This document shows, piece after piece, positions 16,252-25,469 of a DNA stretch of 64,000 nt. The position numbers were made by a program, and so were the translations under genes. The first letter of the stretch is position 1. Each line of letters opens with the position of its first letter. The notes under the pieces are model-generated. The model had not been told where the DNA came from, did no database searches, and worked only from the letters and a program-made list of their open reading frames with translations. Origin of the DNA: Microbacterium ureisolvens (lineage in GTDB: Bacteria; Actinomycetota; Actinomycetes; Actinomycetales; Microbacteriaceae). The stretch covers positions 62,001 to 126,000 of the forward strand of contig NZ_JADIJE010000003.1 in the NCBI RefSeq assembly GCF_015278315.1, in the 5' to 3' direction.

Positions 16252-17001
16252 ATGGTCGAGTTCGCGGAGATGGCGCGCGCGTTGCGCGGCGCCGCGAGCC
16301 GTGGAGAGCTGTCTGCGTGGTTCCAGCCCCAGATCGATCTGCAGACCAACCGGCTCGTCGCTGCCGAGGCACTGTGCCGCTGGCATCACCCTCGCTGGGG
16401 CATCGTCCCGCCGAACGAGTTCATCCCGGTCGCCGAAGAAGACGGGACGATCGGCGAGATCGGCGTCTTCATGGCGACGGAGGCGATGGCAGCGATGACC
16501 CGGTGGGGCATCGACATCTCGGTGAACGTCTCGCCCGCGCAGCTGGAGGACTCCGACTTCACGCGGTGGCTCGAACGGATGATCCGTCGCGTCCGCCGTC
16601 CCGCGCGACGGCTCACGCTCGAGATCACGGAGGGGCGGCACCTCGGCGACGTGCCCGCCCTGGTCGCCCGCTTGGATCGACTGCGCGGACTCGGCGTGGG
16701 CATCGCGATCGACGACTTCGGCTCGGGCCAGGCGTCGCTCCTGCAGGCGCGGCGCCTTCACGCGACCGAGCTGAAGATCGACCGGGCGCTCATCAGCGAT
16801 GATTCGCCGGAGGCCACCCAGGTGGTGGCCGAGGCCGTCACGCTGGCTCACGACGCCCACCTGCGTGTGGTCGCAGAAGGCATCGAGACCACGGAGCAGC
16901 TCCAGAAGGTCACGCGGCTGGGCTGCGATCGCGCCCAGGGCTACCTGCTCAGTCGCCCGGTGCCGGTGCGTGAGATGGGCCGTCTCGCCGCTACGGCGTG
17001 A
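16252..17001 (+). CDS. EAL-domain cyclic-di-GMP phosphodiesterase
   Basis: 249 residues from the ATG at 16,252; the frame also allows a GTG at 16,234 or a TTG at 16,192. It is a stand-alone EAL domain: FQPQIDLQTNRLVAAEALCRW has the signature E39-A-L41, followed by NVSPAQL (metal Asn), LEITEG (metal Glu), AIDDFGSG (metal Asp pair), ELKIDR (catalytic Lys) and VAEGIET (Glu) and a C-terminal GYLLSRPVP. All catalytic positions are kept, so it should hydrolyse c-di-GMP to pGpG. It has no membrane or sensory domain. Its end overlaps the convergent TetR gene by 11 bases. A diguanylate cyclase gene lies 1 kb downstream. Confidence 0.92.
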   Translation: MVEFAEMARALRGAASRGELSAWFQPQIDLQTNRLVAAEALCRWHHPRWGIVPPNEFIPVAEEDGTIGEIGVFMATEAMAAMTRWGIDISVNVSPAQLEDSDFTRWLERMIRRVRRPARRLTLEITEGRHLGDVPALVARLDRLRGLGVGIAIDDFGSGQASLLQARRLHATELKIDRALISDDSPEATQVVAEAVTLAHDAHLRVVAEGIETTEQLQKVTRLGCDRAQGYLLSRPVPVREMGRLAATA

Positions 17002-17740
17002 TCTCGCGGTCCAGCCGGTCGAGCAGTGCCTCGAGCGAGACTTCGAACTCCTCGTCGCTGCGGTCCTCGCTCAGCAGGTCGCGAAGGCGAAGGACTTCGG
17101 GCGCATCATCCAGCGGGGGAGAGCCCTCCGCTGCCGAGCCGCCCCCGCGCTTGTGCGCGGACGAGTCACCCTCCTCGATGGGCTGGTCGACGGGGCCGGT
17201 CGGCGCACCGCGGGTCGCCGACTCGAGCAGCAGCTGCCCCAGCAGGAAGCTGGTGAAGGAGCGATAGGTGTCGACGGCCTGCTGATCCGTGAAGCCGTAG
17301 CCCAGCAGCGCGGTGAGGAAGGCGTTGACGACTTCCACGCTCCGAAGCGGCGGGCGCAGCCACGGAGCCGCCGGGTGGCGTGTGGCGACGAGGGGGAAGA
17401 CGCGCGGGTGCTCGATCGCGACGCGGCGGATCTCGTGCGCCGTGGTCTGCAGGTAGCCCTGCCAATGCTCACCGAGCTCGATGTCGAGGTTCGACATCAG
17501 ATCACCCATCAGCCGGGTGACGACACCCTCGAGAAGGTCCTCCTTGCCCTGCACGTATCGGTAGAGCGACATCGCCTCGACGCCGAGATCCTGGGCCAGC
17601 GACCGCATCGACAGGCTCTGCACGCCGGACTCGTCGATGTGGGCGAGCGCCGTCTCGAGGATCAGTTCGCGGCTGAGCCTTCGCGGCGTCTGCTTGCCCC
17701 CCGATCCGGCCGCTTCGCCCTTGCTCACGCGTCCTGCCAT
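16991..17740 (-). CDS. TetR/AcrR-family transcriptional regulator
   Basis: 249 residues from the ATG at 17,740, chosen because GAGGGGAGG lies about ten bases upstream; an ATG at 17,749 touches that sequence. The N-terminal helix-turn-helix is LSRELILETALAHIDESGVQSLSMRSLAQDLGVEAMSLYRYVQGKEDLLEGV, and the all-helical C-terminal domain is of the TetR_C type, with an acidic Ser/Gly-rich insertion in its last third. It is divergent from the RsbQ remnant and GGDEF gene, and a perfect palindrome in the shared intergenic region is a likely operator. Ligand unknown. Confidence 0.9.
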   Translation of the reverse strand: MAGRVSKGEAAGSGGKQTPRRLSRELILETALAHIDESGVQSLSMRSLAQDLGVEAMSLYRYVQGKEDLLEGVVTRLMGDLMSNLDIELGEHWQGYLQTTAHEIRRVAIEHPRVFPLVATRHPAAPWLRPPLRSVEVVNAFLTALLGYGFTDQQAVDTYRSFTSFLLGQLLLESATRGAPTGPVDQPIEEGDSSAHKRGGGSAAEGSPPLDDAPEVLRLRDLLSEDRSDEEFEVSLEALLDRLDREITP

Positions 17741-17820
17741 GCCCGCCATCCTCCCCTCGAGGAGACCGGGATTCGAGGGGATTGTGGTGCAGGGGGTGCG
17801 GCGGGGTATGCTCGCCCGAG

Positions 17821-17835
17821 GCTTACGCTGTAAGC
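17821..17835. promoter_or_regulatory. Candidate TetR operator over the regulator's own promoter
   Basis: GCTTACGCTGTAAGC is a perfect palindrome (6-bp arms, 3-base centre) of the CTTAC-N3-GTAAG type bound by many TetR-family proteins. Read on the minus strand it contains TTACAG (17,833-17,828), which has a 17-base spacer to CATACC (17,810-17,805), a plausible -35/-10 pair for the regulator gene about 65 bases further on. Binding there would repress the regulator and could also affect the divergent GGDEF transcript. Confidence 0.6.
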
Positions 17836-17913
17836 GGTTGTCGCGGTCCAGCCCTTCTGCATCGCCTGCCCGAAAGGCCCCCCCACCATGCCCGCTCCTC
17901 AGATCCGCGACTC

Positions 17914-18063
17914 GTGACGACGACCTCCGAATCCGTCGGCACGGCAAAGGTCGTCGATGTGCTCCGTCGCAACAATGCGACGGTATCAGGCGACCCCGCG
18001 CGAGGGCGCCTGGTGCACGGCTCCATCGACACCGATCGCCCTGACGGGACGACCCCGTCATGA
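17914..18063 (+). pseudogene. Remnant of an RsbQ-like alpha/beta hydrolase gene
   Basis: A 49-codon frame from GTG at 17,914 whose stop overlaps the next ATG (ATGA). Residues 12-36, VVDVLRRNNATVSGDPARGRLVHG, match the start of RsbQ-type hydrolases, which read V-L-x-R-N-N-V-x-V-x-G...LVFAHGFG. In an intact gene about 230 more residues with a Ser-Asp-His triad would follow; here the frame continues only with about a dozen Pro/Asp-rich residues. The reading frame was kept, as after an in-frame internal deletion. RsbQ normally partners a PAS-domain protein encoded next to it, and the overlapping downstream gene indeed begins with a PAS domain. It could still be translated to couple expression. 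Confidence 0.5.
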
Positions 18064-19427
18064 GCACCTCCGCGGACAGCGCCTGGTTCCAGCTGGCGCC
18101 GTGCGGGCTCGTCGCCACGTCGCTGGACGGCACGATCCTCGACGCGAACGACGTGTTCCTCGCCTGGACCGGCTTTGCCTCCGAGGAGGTGCTCGGACGA
18201 TCGTTCGCCGGGCTGCTCGACGGCGGGAGCAGGCTGTTCTTCGAGACCCGCGACAGGGAGGTCCTCCACCTGGAGGGGGCCGTTCACGAGGTCGCCCTCA
18301 CGCTCCGCACCCAGGATGAATCCGAACTTCCCGTCCTGCTGAACGCCTCGCAGGACGACGACGCCCGCGTCGTCCGGTTCGCGATCTTCAACGCCACCGA
18401 ACGCGTCCGATACGAGCGTGAGCTGCTGGCCGCGCGGCGCGCAGCAGAGCAGTCGGAGCAGCGGGTGCGGGTCCTCCAAGAGGTTTCCACGATGTTCGGC
18501 GTGAGCGCATCCGACGCGGAGGTGGCGCAGTCGTTCGCGGCGGTCGCCCGCGACGCCTTCTCGGCGCGAGACACCGCCGTGTTCCTGACCCAGGACGACG
18601 GTGAGCTGCTGATGATGGGTGGCAGCAACCCTCTGGAGGGCCAGGTCGCTCCGGTGCCCGAGCTGCGTGAGACTCCCGAGGTCACGGTGGTGCGCGACGA
18701 CGACACGAAGTACCCGGAGCTGAGCGCCGCGATGCGCGCGCACGGCCTCGCCGCCTTGAGTGTGACCCCCCTCGTCGCAGACGGGGAGCGGATGGGTGTC
18801 CTGGTGTGCTTCTTCTCCGGTCATGTCGACGTGGACTACCACTTCTTCGACCTCCAGCAGGCGCTCGGCCGGCAGGCGACGCAGACGCTGGTGCGCGTGC
18901 GGCTGCAACGCAGGCTGGCGGTCCTCGCGCTGCACGACCAGCTCACCGGTGTCGCGAATCGGCAGCTCCTGCAGATGACGCTCGACGACGCCATCACGGT
19001 CGCCGCGACCGCGGGAGAGCCCCTCTCGGTGCTGTTCCTCGACGTCGACGAGTTCAAGGGCATCAACGACGCGTTCGGGCACGCCGCCGGCGACGCCGTG
19101 CTGGTGGAGCTCGCGTCGCGCCTCCACGCCGGCGTGCGCGCCGGAGACATCGTGGGGCGTATCGGTGGCGACGAGTTCGTCGCCATCTGCCCCGGCGCGG
19201 ACGCGCTCGCCGTAGAGGCCATCGCGGAGCGTCTGCTCGAACTGTGCCGCACCCCGATCGCGGTGCCTGACGGCATCGTCGCCGCGTCGGTGAGCGTGGG
19301 CAGCTCGCTCTACCGTCCGGATGTCGATCCGCACCCCTCGGCGCAGCAGCTGCTGGTGCGCGCCGATGCAGCCATGTACGACGCGAAGCGCGCCGGCAAG
19401 GACCGCGCGACGCTCGATGTGCACTGA
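18060..19427 (+). CDS. PAS-GAF-GGDEF diguanylate cyclase
   Basis: 455 residues from an ATG that overlaps the preceding stop. Residues 1-115 form a PAS domain (LAPCGLVATSLDGTILDANDVFLAWTGF...LGRSF), 140-290 a GAF-like domain, and 295-455 the GGDEF domain with LALHDQLTGVANRQLL, VLFLDVDEFKGINDAFGHAAGD and the active site G369-G-D-E-F373. R360-x-x-D363 lies five residues before the signature, which is the inhibitory I-site, so the enzyme should make c-di-GMP under product inhibition. There are no transmembrane segments. The upstream RsbQ-like remnant suggests that the PAS domain once received a signal from that hydrolase. Confidence 0.92.
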   Translation: MSTSADSAWFQLAPCGLVATSLDGTILDANDVFLAWTGFASEEVLGRSFAGLLDGGSRLFFETRDREVLHLEGAVHEVALTLRTQDESELPVLLNASQDDDARVVRFAIFNATERVRYERELLAARRAAEQSEQRVRVLQEVSTMFGVSASDAEVAQSFAAVARDAFSARDTAVFLTQDDGELLMMGGSNPLEGQVAPVPELRETPEVTVVRDDDTKYPELSAAMRAHGLAALSVTPLVADGERMGVLVCFFSGHVDVDYHFFDLQQALGRQATQTLVRVRLQRRLAVLALHDQLTGVANRQLLQMTLDDAITVAATAGEPLSVLFLDVDEFKGINDAFGHAAGDAVLVELASRLHAGVRAGDIVGRIGGDEFVAICPGADALAVEAIAERLLELCRTPIAVPDGIVAASVSVGSSLYRPDVDPHPSAQQLLVRADAAMYDAKRAGKDRATLDVH

Positions 19428-19579
19428 GCCCGCCTGGTTCCGAATTCGTCTGCGGCGTAATAAACCCCGGTCGGCGTCGTCTCTCTGCATAGGCGGCACC
19501 CACCGCGCGGCGCCGTGAGAACCTCGCCCGACTCGGCGAGGGTGCCGGGCGGTGCCGATGGGGGGATCGGGGGACGCTC

Positions 19580-20512
19580 GTGCCGGATCATTGGACGCTC
19601 GAAGACCTCTACACGGGGGTAGCGAGGTCGTGGTGGGTGCTCGCTGTCAGCGTCGCCGCGTTCATCGCTGTCGGCGCGGGCGTCTGGGTCGTGGTGCCCC
19701 AGACCTATACGGCGACCGCGCAGCACACCGTCGAGCCGATCAGCATCCTGTCGTCCGGCTCGTCGTTCAGCACCGTGAACATGGAGACCGAGCGTCTGGT
19801 CGCCACCTCCGCGGCCGTGCTGGAGCGCGCCGCTCGAGAGCTCGGCGACGCCTCGGTCGATGCCCTGCGCGAGGCCACCGCGGTGCAGGTGCCGCGAGGG
19901 TCGCAGGTGCTGTCCTTCGAGATGACCACGCCTTCCGCGCAACGCTCGGCGCAGTGGGCCACCGCGGTCGCCTCGGCATACGGCGCGATGCGGTCGGAGA
20001 ATGCGCGCGATGTCGTCGAGCAGACCACGGCCGAACTCTCGCGATCGACGGCACAGCTGCAAGCGCTGTATGACTCGCAGGCGCCGGGCAGTGATGCGCG
20101 CGCCGCCACTCAGCAGCAGCTGGACGCCCTCCGTGAGCAGCAGGCCCGCCTGGAGGCGACGCCGTTCTTCCCGGGGAGCCTCGTGACTCCCGGCAGCGCG
20201 CCGACGGACTCCAATCGCCCGGGCCTTGCGCTGTTCGTTGCGGGTGGACTCTTCCTCGGGTTGATGGCCGGCGGAATCGCGGCGCTGCTGGTGACCCGCG
20301 CGCGCAGCGGACCGGCACTCGCCTATCACCGCGACCGGCGGGATGGGGAAGCCGCCGGATCGCTGGACCGCGGGGCGGGCGGTCCGCCACCTTTACAGGC
20401 GGTCCCCGACGATCATCGGCCGGTCGGAGATCCGGTCCTCGCCGGGGGCGAGGAGGACGTCGACGTCGGCCAGGAGCGGTCGCCGGTCCTCGCTCGGACG
20501 ATTCGCCGCTGA
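19580..20512 (+). CDS. Wzz/YveK-type polysaccharide chain-length or export co-polymerase protein
   Basis: 310 residues from a GTG start. It has an N-terminal transmembrane helix (WWVLAVSVAAFIAVGAGVWVVV), a periplasm-side domain with TYTATAQHTVEPIS...TERLVATSAAVLERAA and VLSFEMTTPSAQRSAQWATAVASAYGAM typical of Wzz-like proteins, a coiled stretch, and a second helix (LALFVAGGLFLGLMAGGIAALLVT). There is no C-terminal tyrosine kinase domain; the tail is Gly/Pro/Asp-rich and of doubtful conservation. Such proteins control length or export of surface polysaccharide, but no glycosyltransferase or flippase genes lie nearby. Confidence 0.7.
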   Translation: MPDHWTLEDLYTGVARSWWVLAVSVAAFIAVGAGVWVVVPQTYTATAQHTVEPISILSSGSSFSTVNMETERLVATSAAVLERAARELGDASVDALREATAVQVPRGSQVLSFEMTTPSAQRSAQWATAVASAYGAMRSENARDVVEQTTAELSRSTAQLQALYDSQAPGSDARAATQQQLDALREQQARLEATPFFPGSLVTPGSAPTDSNRPGLALFVAGGLFLGLMAGGIAALLVTRARSGPALAYHRDRRDGEAAGSLDRGAGGPPPLQAVPDDHRPVGDPVLAGGEEDVDVGQERSPVLARTIRR

Positions 20513-20605
20513 CGCTGCTTCATCGGCGCCTGTCACCGCGAGCACGCGACGGTGGAGCCGCCTGGCCACTGCGTTCGGCGGTGGCGAAGCGGTCAGGGGC
20601 TCGGG

Positions 20606-21094
20606 TCAGCGATAGTTGACGAACTGCAGGTCGACGTCGAGGTCGGCGGCCTTCAGCAGCCGCTGGACCTCTTGCAGGTCGTCGCGCGACTTCGACTGCA
20701 CGCGCAGCTCGTCGCCCTGGATCTGCGACTTGACCGACTTCGGGCCCTCGTCGCGGATGATCTTAGAGATCTTCTTCGCGTTCTCGGACGAGATGCCGTC
20801 CTTGATGGTCGAGGTGATGCGGTACTCCTTGCCGCTGGCGACGGGGTCGCCCGACTCCAGGCTCTTCAGCGAGATGCCGCGCTTGATGAGCTTCGACTGG
20901 AAGACGTCGAGCACCGCCTTCGCCCGCTCCTCGGAGTTCGCCTTGATGAGCACGGCCTCGCCGCTCCATTCGATGGAGGCACCGGTGCCCTTGAAGTCGT
21001 AGCGCTGCTCGACCTCCTTGCGGGCCTGGTTGAGCGCGTTGTCGGCCTCCTGGTGGTCAACCTTCGAAACAATGTCAAAACTCGAGTCCGCCAT
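20606..21094 (-). CDS. yajQ: YajQ-family nucleotide-binding protein
   Basis: 162 residues, minus strand, from [13 protein letters not shown]. The length and sequence match YajQ throughout: [104 protein letters not shown]. The fold is two ferredoxin-like repeats. A Xanthomonas relative has been shown to bind c-di-GMP and to act as a regulator; other members bind RNA or nucleotides. Its location after a cyclase, a phosphodiesterase and a polysaccharide protein fits a c-di-GMP effector role, which remains an inference here. Confidence 0.93.
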   Translation of the reverse strand: MADSSFDIVSKVDHQEADNALNQARKEVEQRYDFKGTGASIEWSGEAVLIKANSEERAKAVLDVFQSKLIKRGISLKSLESGDPVASGKEYRITSTIKDGISSENAKKISKIIRDEGPKSVKSQIQGDELRVQSKSRDDLQEVQRLLKAADLDVDLQFVNYR

Positions 21095-21162
21095 GCCAGG
21101 CAGTCTATCGGCGGCTGTCGCCGGAGGACGAGAAGCGGATGCCGCCGCCGCAGCCGATGCCG

Positions 21163-21263
21163 TGCAAGCGGTTTCACGTCGACAGAGAAAATCACGGCGA
21201 GATATCGATCAGTCCGCCGTGTTGCCATACGAAATCTGCCGATGCAGAATGTAAGCGCTTGCA
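21163..21263 (+). promoter_or_regulatory. malE promoter with two LacI-type operators
   Basis: TGTAAGCGCTTGCA (21,250-21,263) and TGCAAGCGGTTTCA (21,163-21,176) match the TGNAANCGNTTNCA consensus of LacI-family operators. Between them TTGCCA (21,222-21,227) and CAGAAT (21,245-21,250) form a -35/-10 pair with a 17-base spacer, so the right operator covers the transcription start. The centres are 87 bases apart, allowing a repression loop. No LacI-type regulator gene is in the window next to it. Confidence 0.75.
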
Positions 21264-21346
21264 ATCGCAGGCGAGAGTCGACCCGCACCGTCGCGACCGG
21301 CACGTGCGGCCGGACTCACTACGCACTCCAGAGAGGCACTGCACCG

Positions 21347-22579
21347 ATGAAGGTGAACAAGAAGAGCTGGATCGCCCTCGGCGGTCTCGCCGTGGCGTCG
21401 ATCGTCCTCGCCGGCTGCGCAGGCAGCGGCAACGACTCCGCCGGGAGCGACGACAGCGGCGACGCCAGCACCACCCTGACCGTCTGGGTCGACACCGAGC
21501 GCGTCGACGCCCTGCAGGGCGCCGCCGACGCGTACAGCGAGAAGACCGGTGTCGAGGTCGACCTCGTCGGCAAGGACGTCGCCGACATCAAGGACGACTT
21601 CATCCAGCAGGCGCCGACCGGCAAGGGCCCGGACGTGGTCATGGGCGCGCACGACTGGCTCGGCGAGCTGTCGACCAACGGCGTCGTCGCTCCCATCGAG
21701 CTCGGCGACACCGCCGGCGACTACCTCCCCGTCGCCCTCCAGGCCTCGACCTACGAGGGCACGACCTACATGCTCCCGTACGCGGTCGAGAACATCGCGA
21801 TCCTCCGCAACGCCGACATCGTCGCCGACCCGGCCGCCAGCTTCGACGACATGATCGCCAAGGGCCAGGCCGCCGGCCTCAGCACGCCGTTCGTCGTGGA
21901 GCAGGGCGCGGAGGGCAACCCGTACCACCTCTACCCGTTCCAGACGGCGTTCGGCGCCCCGGTGTTCGGCACCGACGCCGAGGGCAACTACGACCCGTCC
22001 GACCTGCAGCTCGGCAGCGAGGGCGGCTTCCAGTTCGCCAGCTGGCTCGGCGCGCAGGGCGCGGCCGGCAACTTCAACACCGACATCGACGGCGACATCG
22101 CCAAGACGATGTTCCTCGACGGCGAGGCGGCTTTCTGGCTGACCGGCCCGTGGAACGTCGGCGTGGCCACCGACGCGGGCATCAACGTCGTCATCGACCA
22201 GATCCCCAGCCCGACCGACGCCGTCGCGTCGCCGTTCGCCGGCGTCAAGGGCTTCTTCGTCAGCTCGGAGTCCGACAACAAGGTCGCCGCGAACGACTTC
22301 CTGGTGAACTACCTCGGCACCGAAGACGTCCAGCTCGAGCTGTTCGAGGCGGGCAACATCCTCCCCGCGCTGACCGCCGCCGCTGACACCGCCGCGTCCG
22401 ACCCGATCATCGCCGGCTTCCAGGCCGTCGGTGCCGACGCGGTGCCGATGCCCGCCATCCCCGCCATGGGCTCGGTGTGGCAGTTCTGGGGCGTCGCCGA
22501 GGCCGCCATCATCAACGGCGAGGACCCGACGGCGACGTGGCAGAAGCTCGTCGACGACGTGACCGCCGCCATCCAGTAA
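21347..22579 (+). CDS. malE: Maltose/maltodextrin-type ABC transporter, substrate-binding lipoprotein
   Basis: 410 residues from the ATG at 21,347; the frame is open farther upstream but that part reads through the yajQ gene and the promoter. The signal peptide ends in the lipobox L-A-G-C (Cys at about residue 24). The mature protein is a group 1 (MalE-like) sugar-binding protein: TVWVDTERVDALQGAADAYSEKTGV, GPDVVMGAHDWLGELSTNGVVAPIEL, YMLPYAVENIAILRNADIV, FLDGEAAFWLTGPWNV, FAGVKGFFVSSES. The AHDWLGEL stretch is typical of maltose/cyclodextrin binders. It precedes two permease genes; the ATPase (often the shared MsiK) is not encoded here. Confidence 0.9.
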   Translation: MKVNKKSWIALGGLAVASIVLAGCAGSGNDSAGSDDSGDASTTLTVWVDTERVDALQGAADAYSEKTGVEVDLVGKDVADIKDDFIQQAPTGKGPDVVMGAHDWLGELSTNGVVAPIELGDTAGDYLPVALQASTYEGTTYMLPYAVENIAILRNADIVADPAASFDDMIAKGQAAGLSTPFVVEQGAEGNPYHLYPFQTAFGAPVFGTDAEGNYDPSDLQLGSEGGFQFASWLGAQGAAGNFNTDIDGDIAKTMFLDGEAAFWLTGPWNVGVATDAGINVVIDQIPSPTDAVASPFAGVKGFFVSSESDNKVAANDFLVNYLGTEDVQLELFEAGNILPALTAAADTAASDPIIAGFQAVGADAVPMPAIPAMGSVWQFWGVAEAAIINGEDPTATWQKLVDDVTAAIQ

Positions 22580-22606
22580 CACCTTGCGGTCGAACGACCG
22601 CGACGC

Positions 22607-22640
22607 GACCGGGACGGATGCCGAGGCATCCGTCCCGGTC
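22607..22640 (+). terminator. Intercistronic hairpin between malE and malF
   Basis: GACCGGGACGGATGC and GCATCCGTCCCGGTC form a perfect 15-bp stem with a 4-base loop, without a T-run. Such structures behind binding-protein genes usually cause partial termination or protect the 3' end of the upstream message, raising the binding protein above the permeases. Confidence 0.6.
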
Positions 22641-22659
22641 CCGATGATGAGGACGACCC

Positions 22660-24276
<1,617 letters not shown>

Positions 24277-24277
24277 C

Positions 24278-25288
24278 ATGGCCGAGCCCCAGGACCGACT
24301 CCCTCACCTCGAGAAGAGCGTCGCGCAGAACACGACGCTCGCCGTCTTCGCCGGCGGCACCGCGGAACAGTTCGAGTCCGCCGCCTCCGGCCTCGGCGCG
24401 TCGCCGCGCCCCGAGAAGCCCGCGCGGCGCCGCTCCTTCGGACGCTGGTTCGGCGACACCGGCTGGCGCCATGTGGTCGCGATCGTGGTGTCGATCTTCG
24501 CGATCTTCCCGCTGCTGTACGTGCTGTCGGCGTCGCTGAACCCGCGCGGCACGCTCACCGGCAGCAACCAGCTGTTCTCGCAGATCGGCTTCGACGCATA
24601 CGTGCGCATCCTGACCGATCCGAAGGTGCCCTACCCGCTGTGGTTCCTCAACACGCTGATCGTGGCGACCGTCACGGGATTCGTGATGGTCTTCATCGGC
24701 GCGCTGGCCGCCTACGCGTTCTCGCGCATGCGCTTCACGGGACGACGCGTCGGCCTCGTCACGATCGTCGTGGTGCAGATGTTCCCGCAGCTCCTCGCGG
24801 TCGTCGCCATCTTCCTCATGATGAGCGCGATCGGCGACTGGTTCCCCGCGATCGGCCTCAACACGCTGAGCGGGCTCATCCTGATCTACCTCGGCGGCGC
24901 GCTCGGTGTGAACACCTACCTCATGTACGGCTTCTTCAACACGATCCCGAAGGAGCTCGACGAGGCCGCCAAGATCGACGGCGCCGGGCACGCGCGCATC
25001 TTCTTCACGATCATCCTGCGTCTGGTCGCGCCCATCCTCGCCGTCGTCGGCCTGCTGTCCTTCATCGGCATCGTGAACGAGTTCGTGATCGCGAGCGTGA
25101 TGCTCATCGATCCCGAGAAGCAGACCCTGGTCGTCGGGCTCACCAAGCTCGTCTCCAACCCGCGCTACGCGGACTGGGCGGCGTTCTCGGCGGGCGCGGT
25201 CATGGCCGCCATCCCCGTCGTCGTGCTGTTCCTCCTCCTGCAGAAGTACATCGTCGGCGGGCTCACCGCCGGCGCCACGAAGGGCTGA
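24278..25288 (+). CDS. malG: Maltose-type ABC transporter permease MalG
   Basis: 336 residues from an ATG one base after the malF stop. An unusually long cytoplasmic N-terminus of about 60 residues precedes the first of six membrane helices (VVAIVVSIFAIFPLLYVLSASL). The EAA loop PKELDEAAKIDGAGHARIFFTIILRL and the C-terminal LLLQKYIVGGLTAGATKG are characteristic of MalG. It pairs with MalF to form the pore; the operon ends here. Confidence 0.93.
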   Translation: MAEPQDRLPHLEKSVAQNTTLAVFAGGTAEQFESAASGLGASPRPEKPARRRSFGRWFGDTGWRHVVAIVVSIFAIFPLLYVLSASLNPRGTLTGSNQLFSQIGFDAYVRILTDPKVPYPLWFLNTLIVATVTGFVMVFIGALAAYAFSRMRFTGRRVGLVTIVVVQMFPQLLAVVAIFLMMSAIGDWFPAIGLNTLSGLILIYLGGALGVNTYLMYGFFNTIPKELDEAAKIDGAGHARIFFTIILRLVAPILAVVGLLSFIGIVNEFVIASVMLIDPEKQTLVVGLTKLVSNPRYADWAAFSAGAVMAAIPVVVLFLLLQKYIVGGLTAGATKG

Positions 25289-25298
25289 GCCGCGCAGT

Positions 25299-25336
25299 TC
25301 CGGCAGGACGGATGCCGCAGCCGCCGTCCTGCCGGA
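25299..25336 (+). terminator. Hairpin at the end of the mal operon
   Basis: TCCGGCAGGACGG (25,299-25,311) pairs perfectly with CCGTCCTGCCGGA (25,324-25,336) around a 12-base loop. There is no T-run, as is common in high-GC actinobacteria. It is placed ten bases after malG. Confidence 0.6.
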
Positions 25337-25469
25337 GCAACCGGAATCCTGCGGCCGCGGCCGAGGCCGACCTGCTGCCGGCGCCGTGGTGCCGCGCGCG
25401 CCCTCCCGCCCGCGCCGGGCTGTGGACAACCGGTGACACGCAGTCGCATCATCCTGCACACTGAGTGCC

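Noticed and set aside
20391..20605. An in-frame minus-strand continuation after the yajQ stop codon, ending ...LLADVDVLLAPGEDRISDRPMIVGDRL.
   Set aside because: It reads well but has no ribosome site, overlaps the 3' end of the Wzz-like gene and would need read-through or a weak GTG start; the opposite-strand frame is about as GC-biased.
20552..21346. Long open frame fused in front of malE.
   Set aside because: It runs antisense through yajQ and the malE promoter; the lipoprotein signal peptide at 21,347 fixes the real start.
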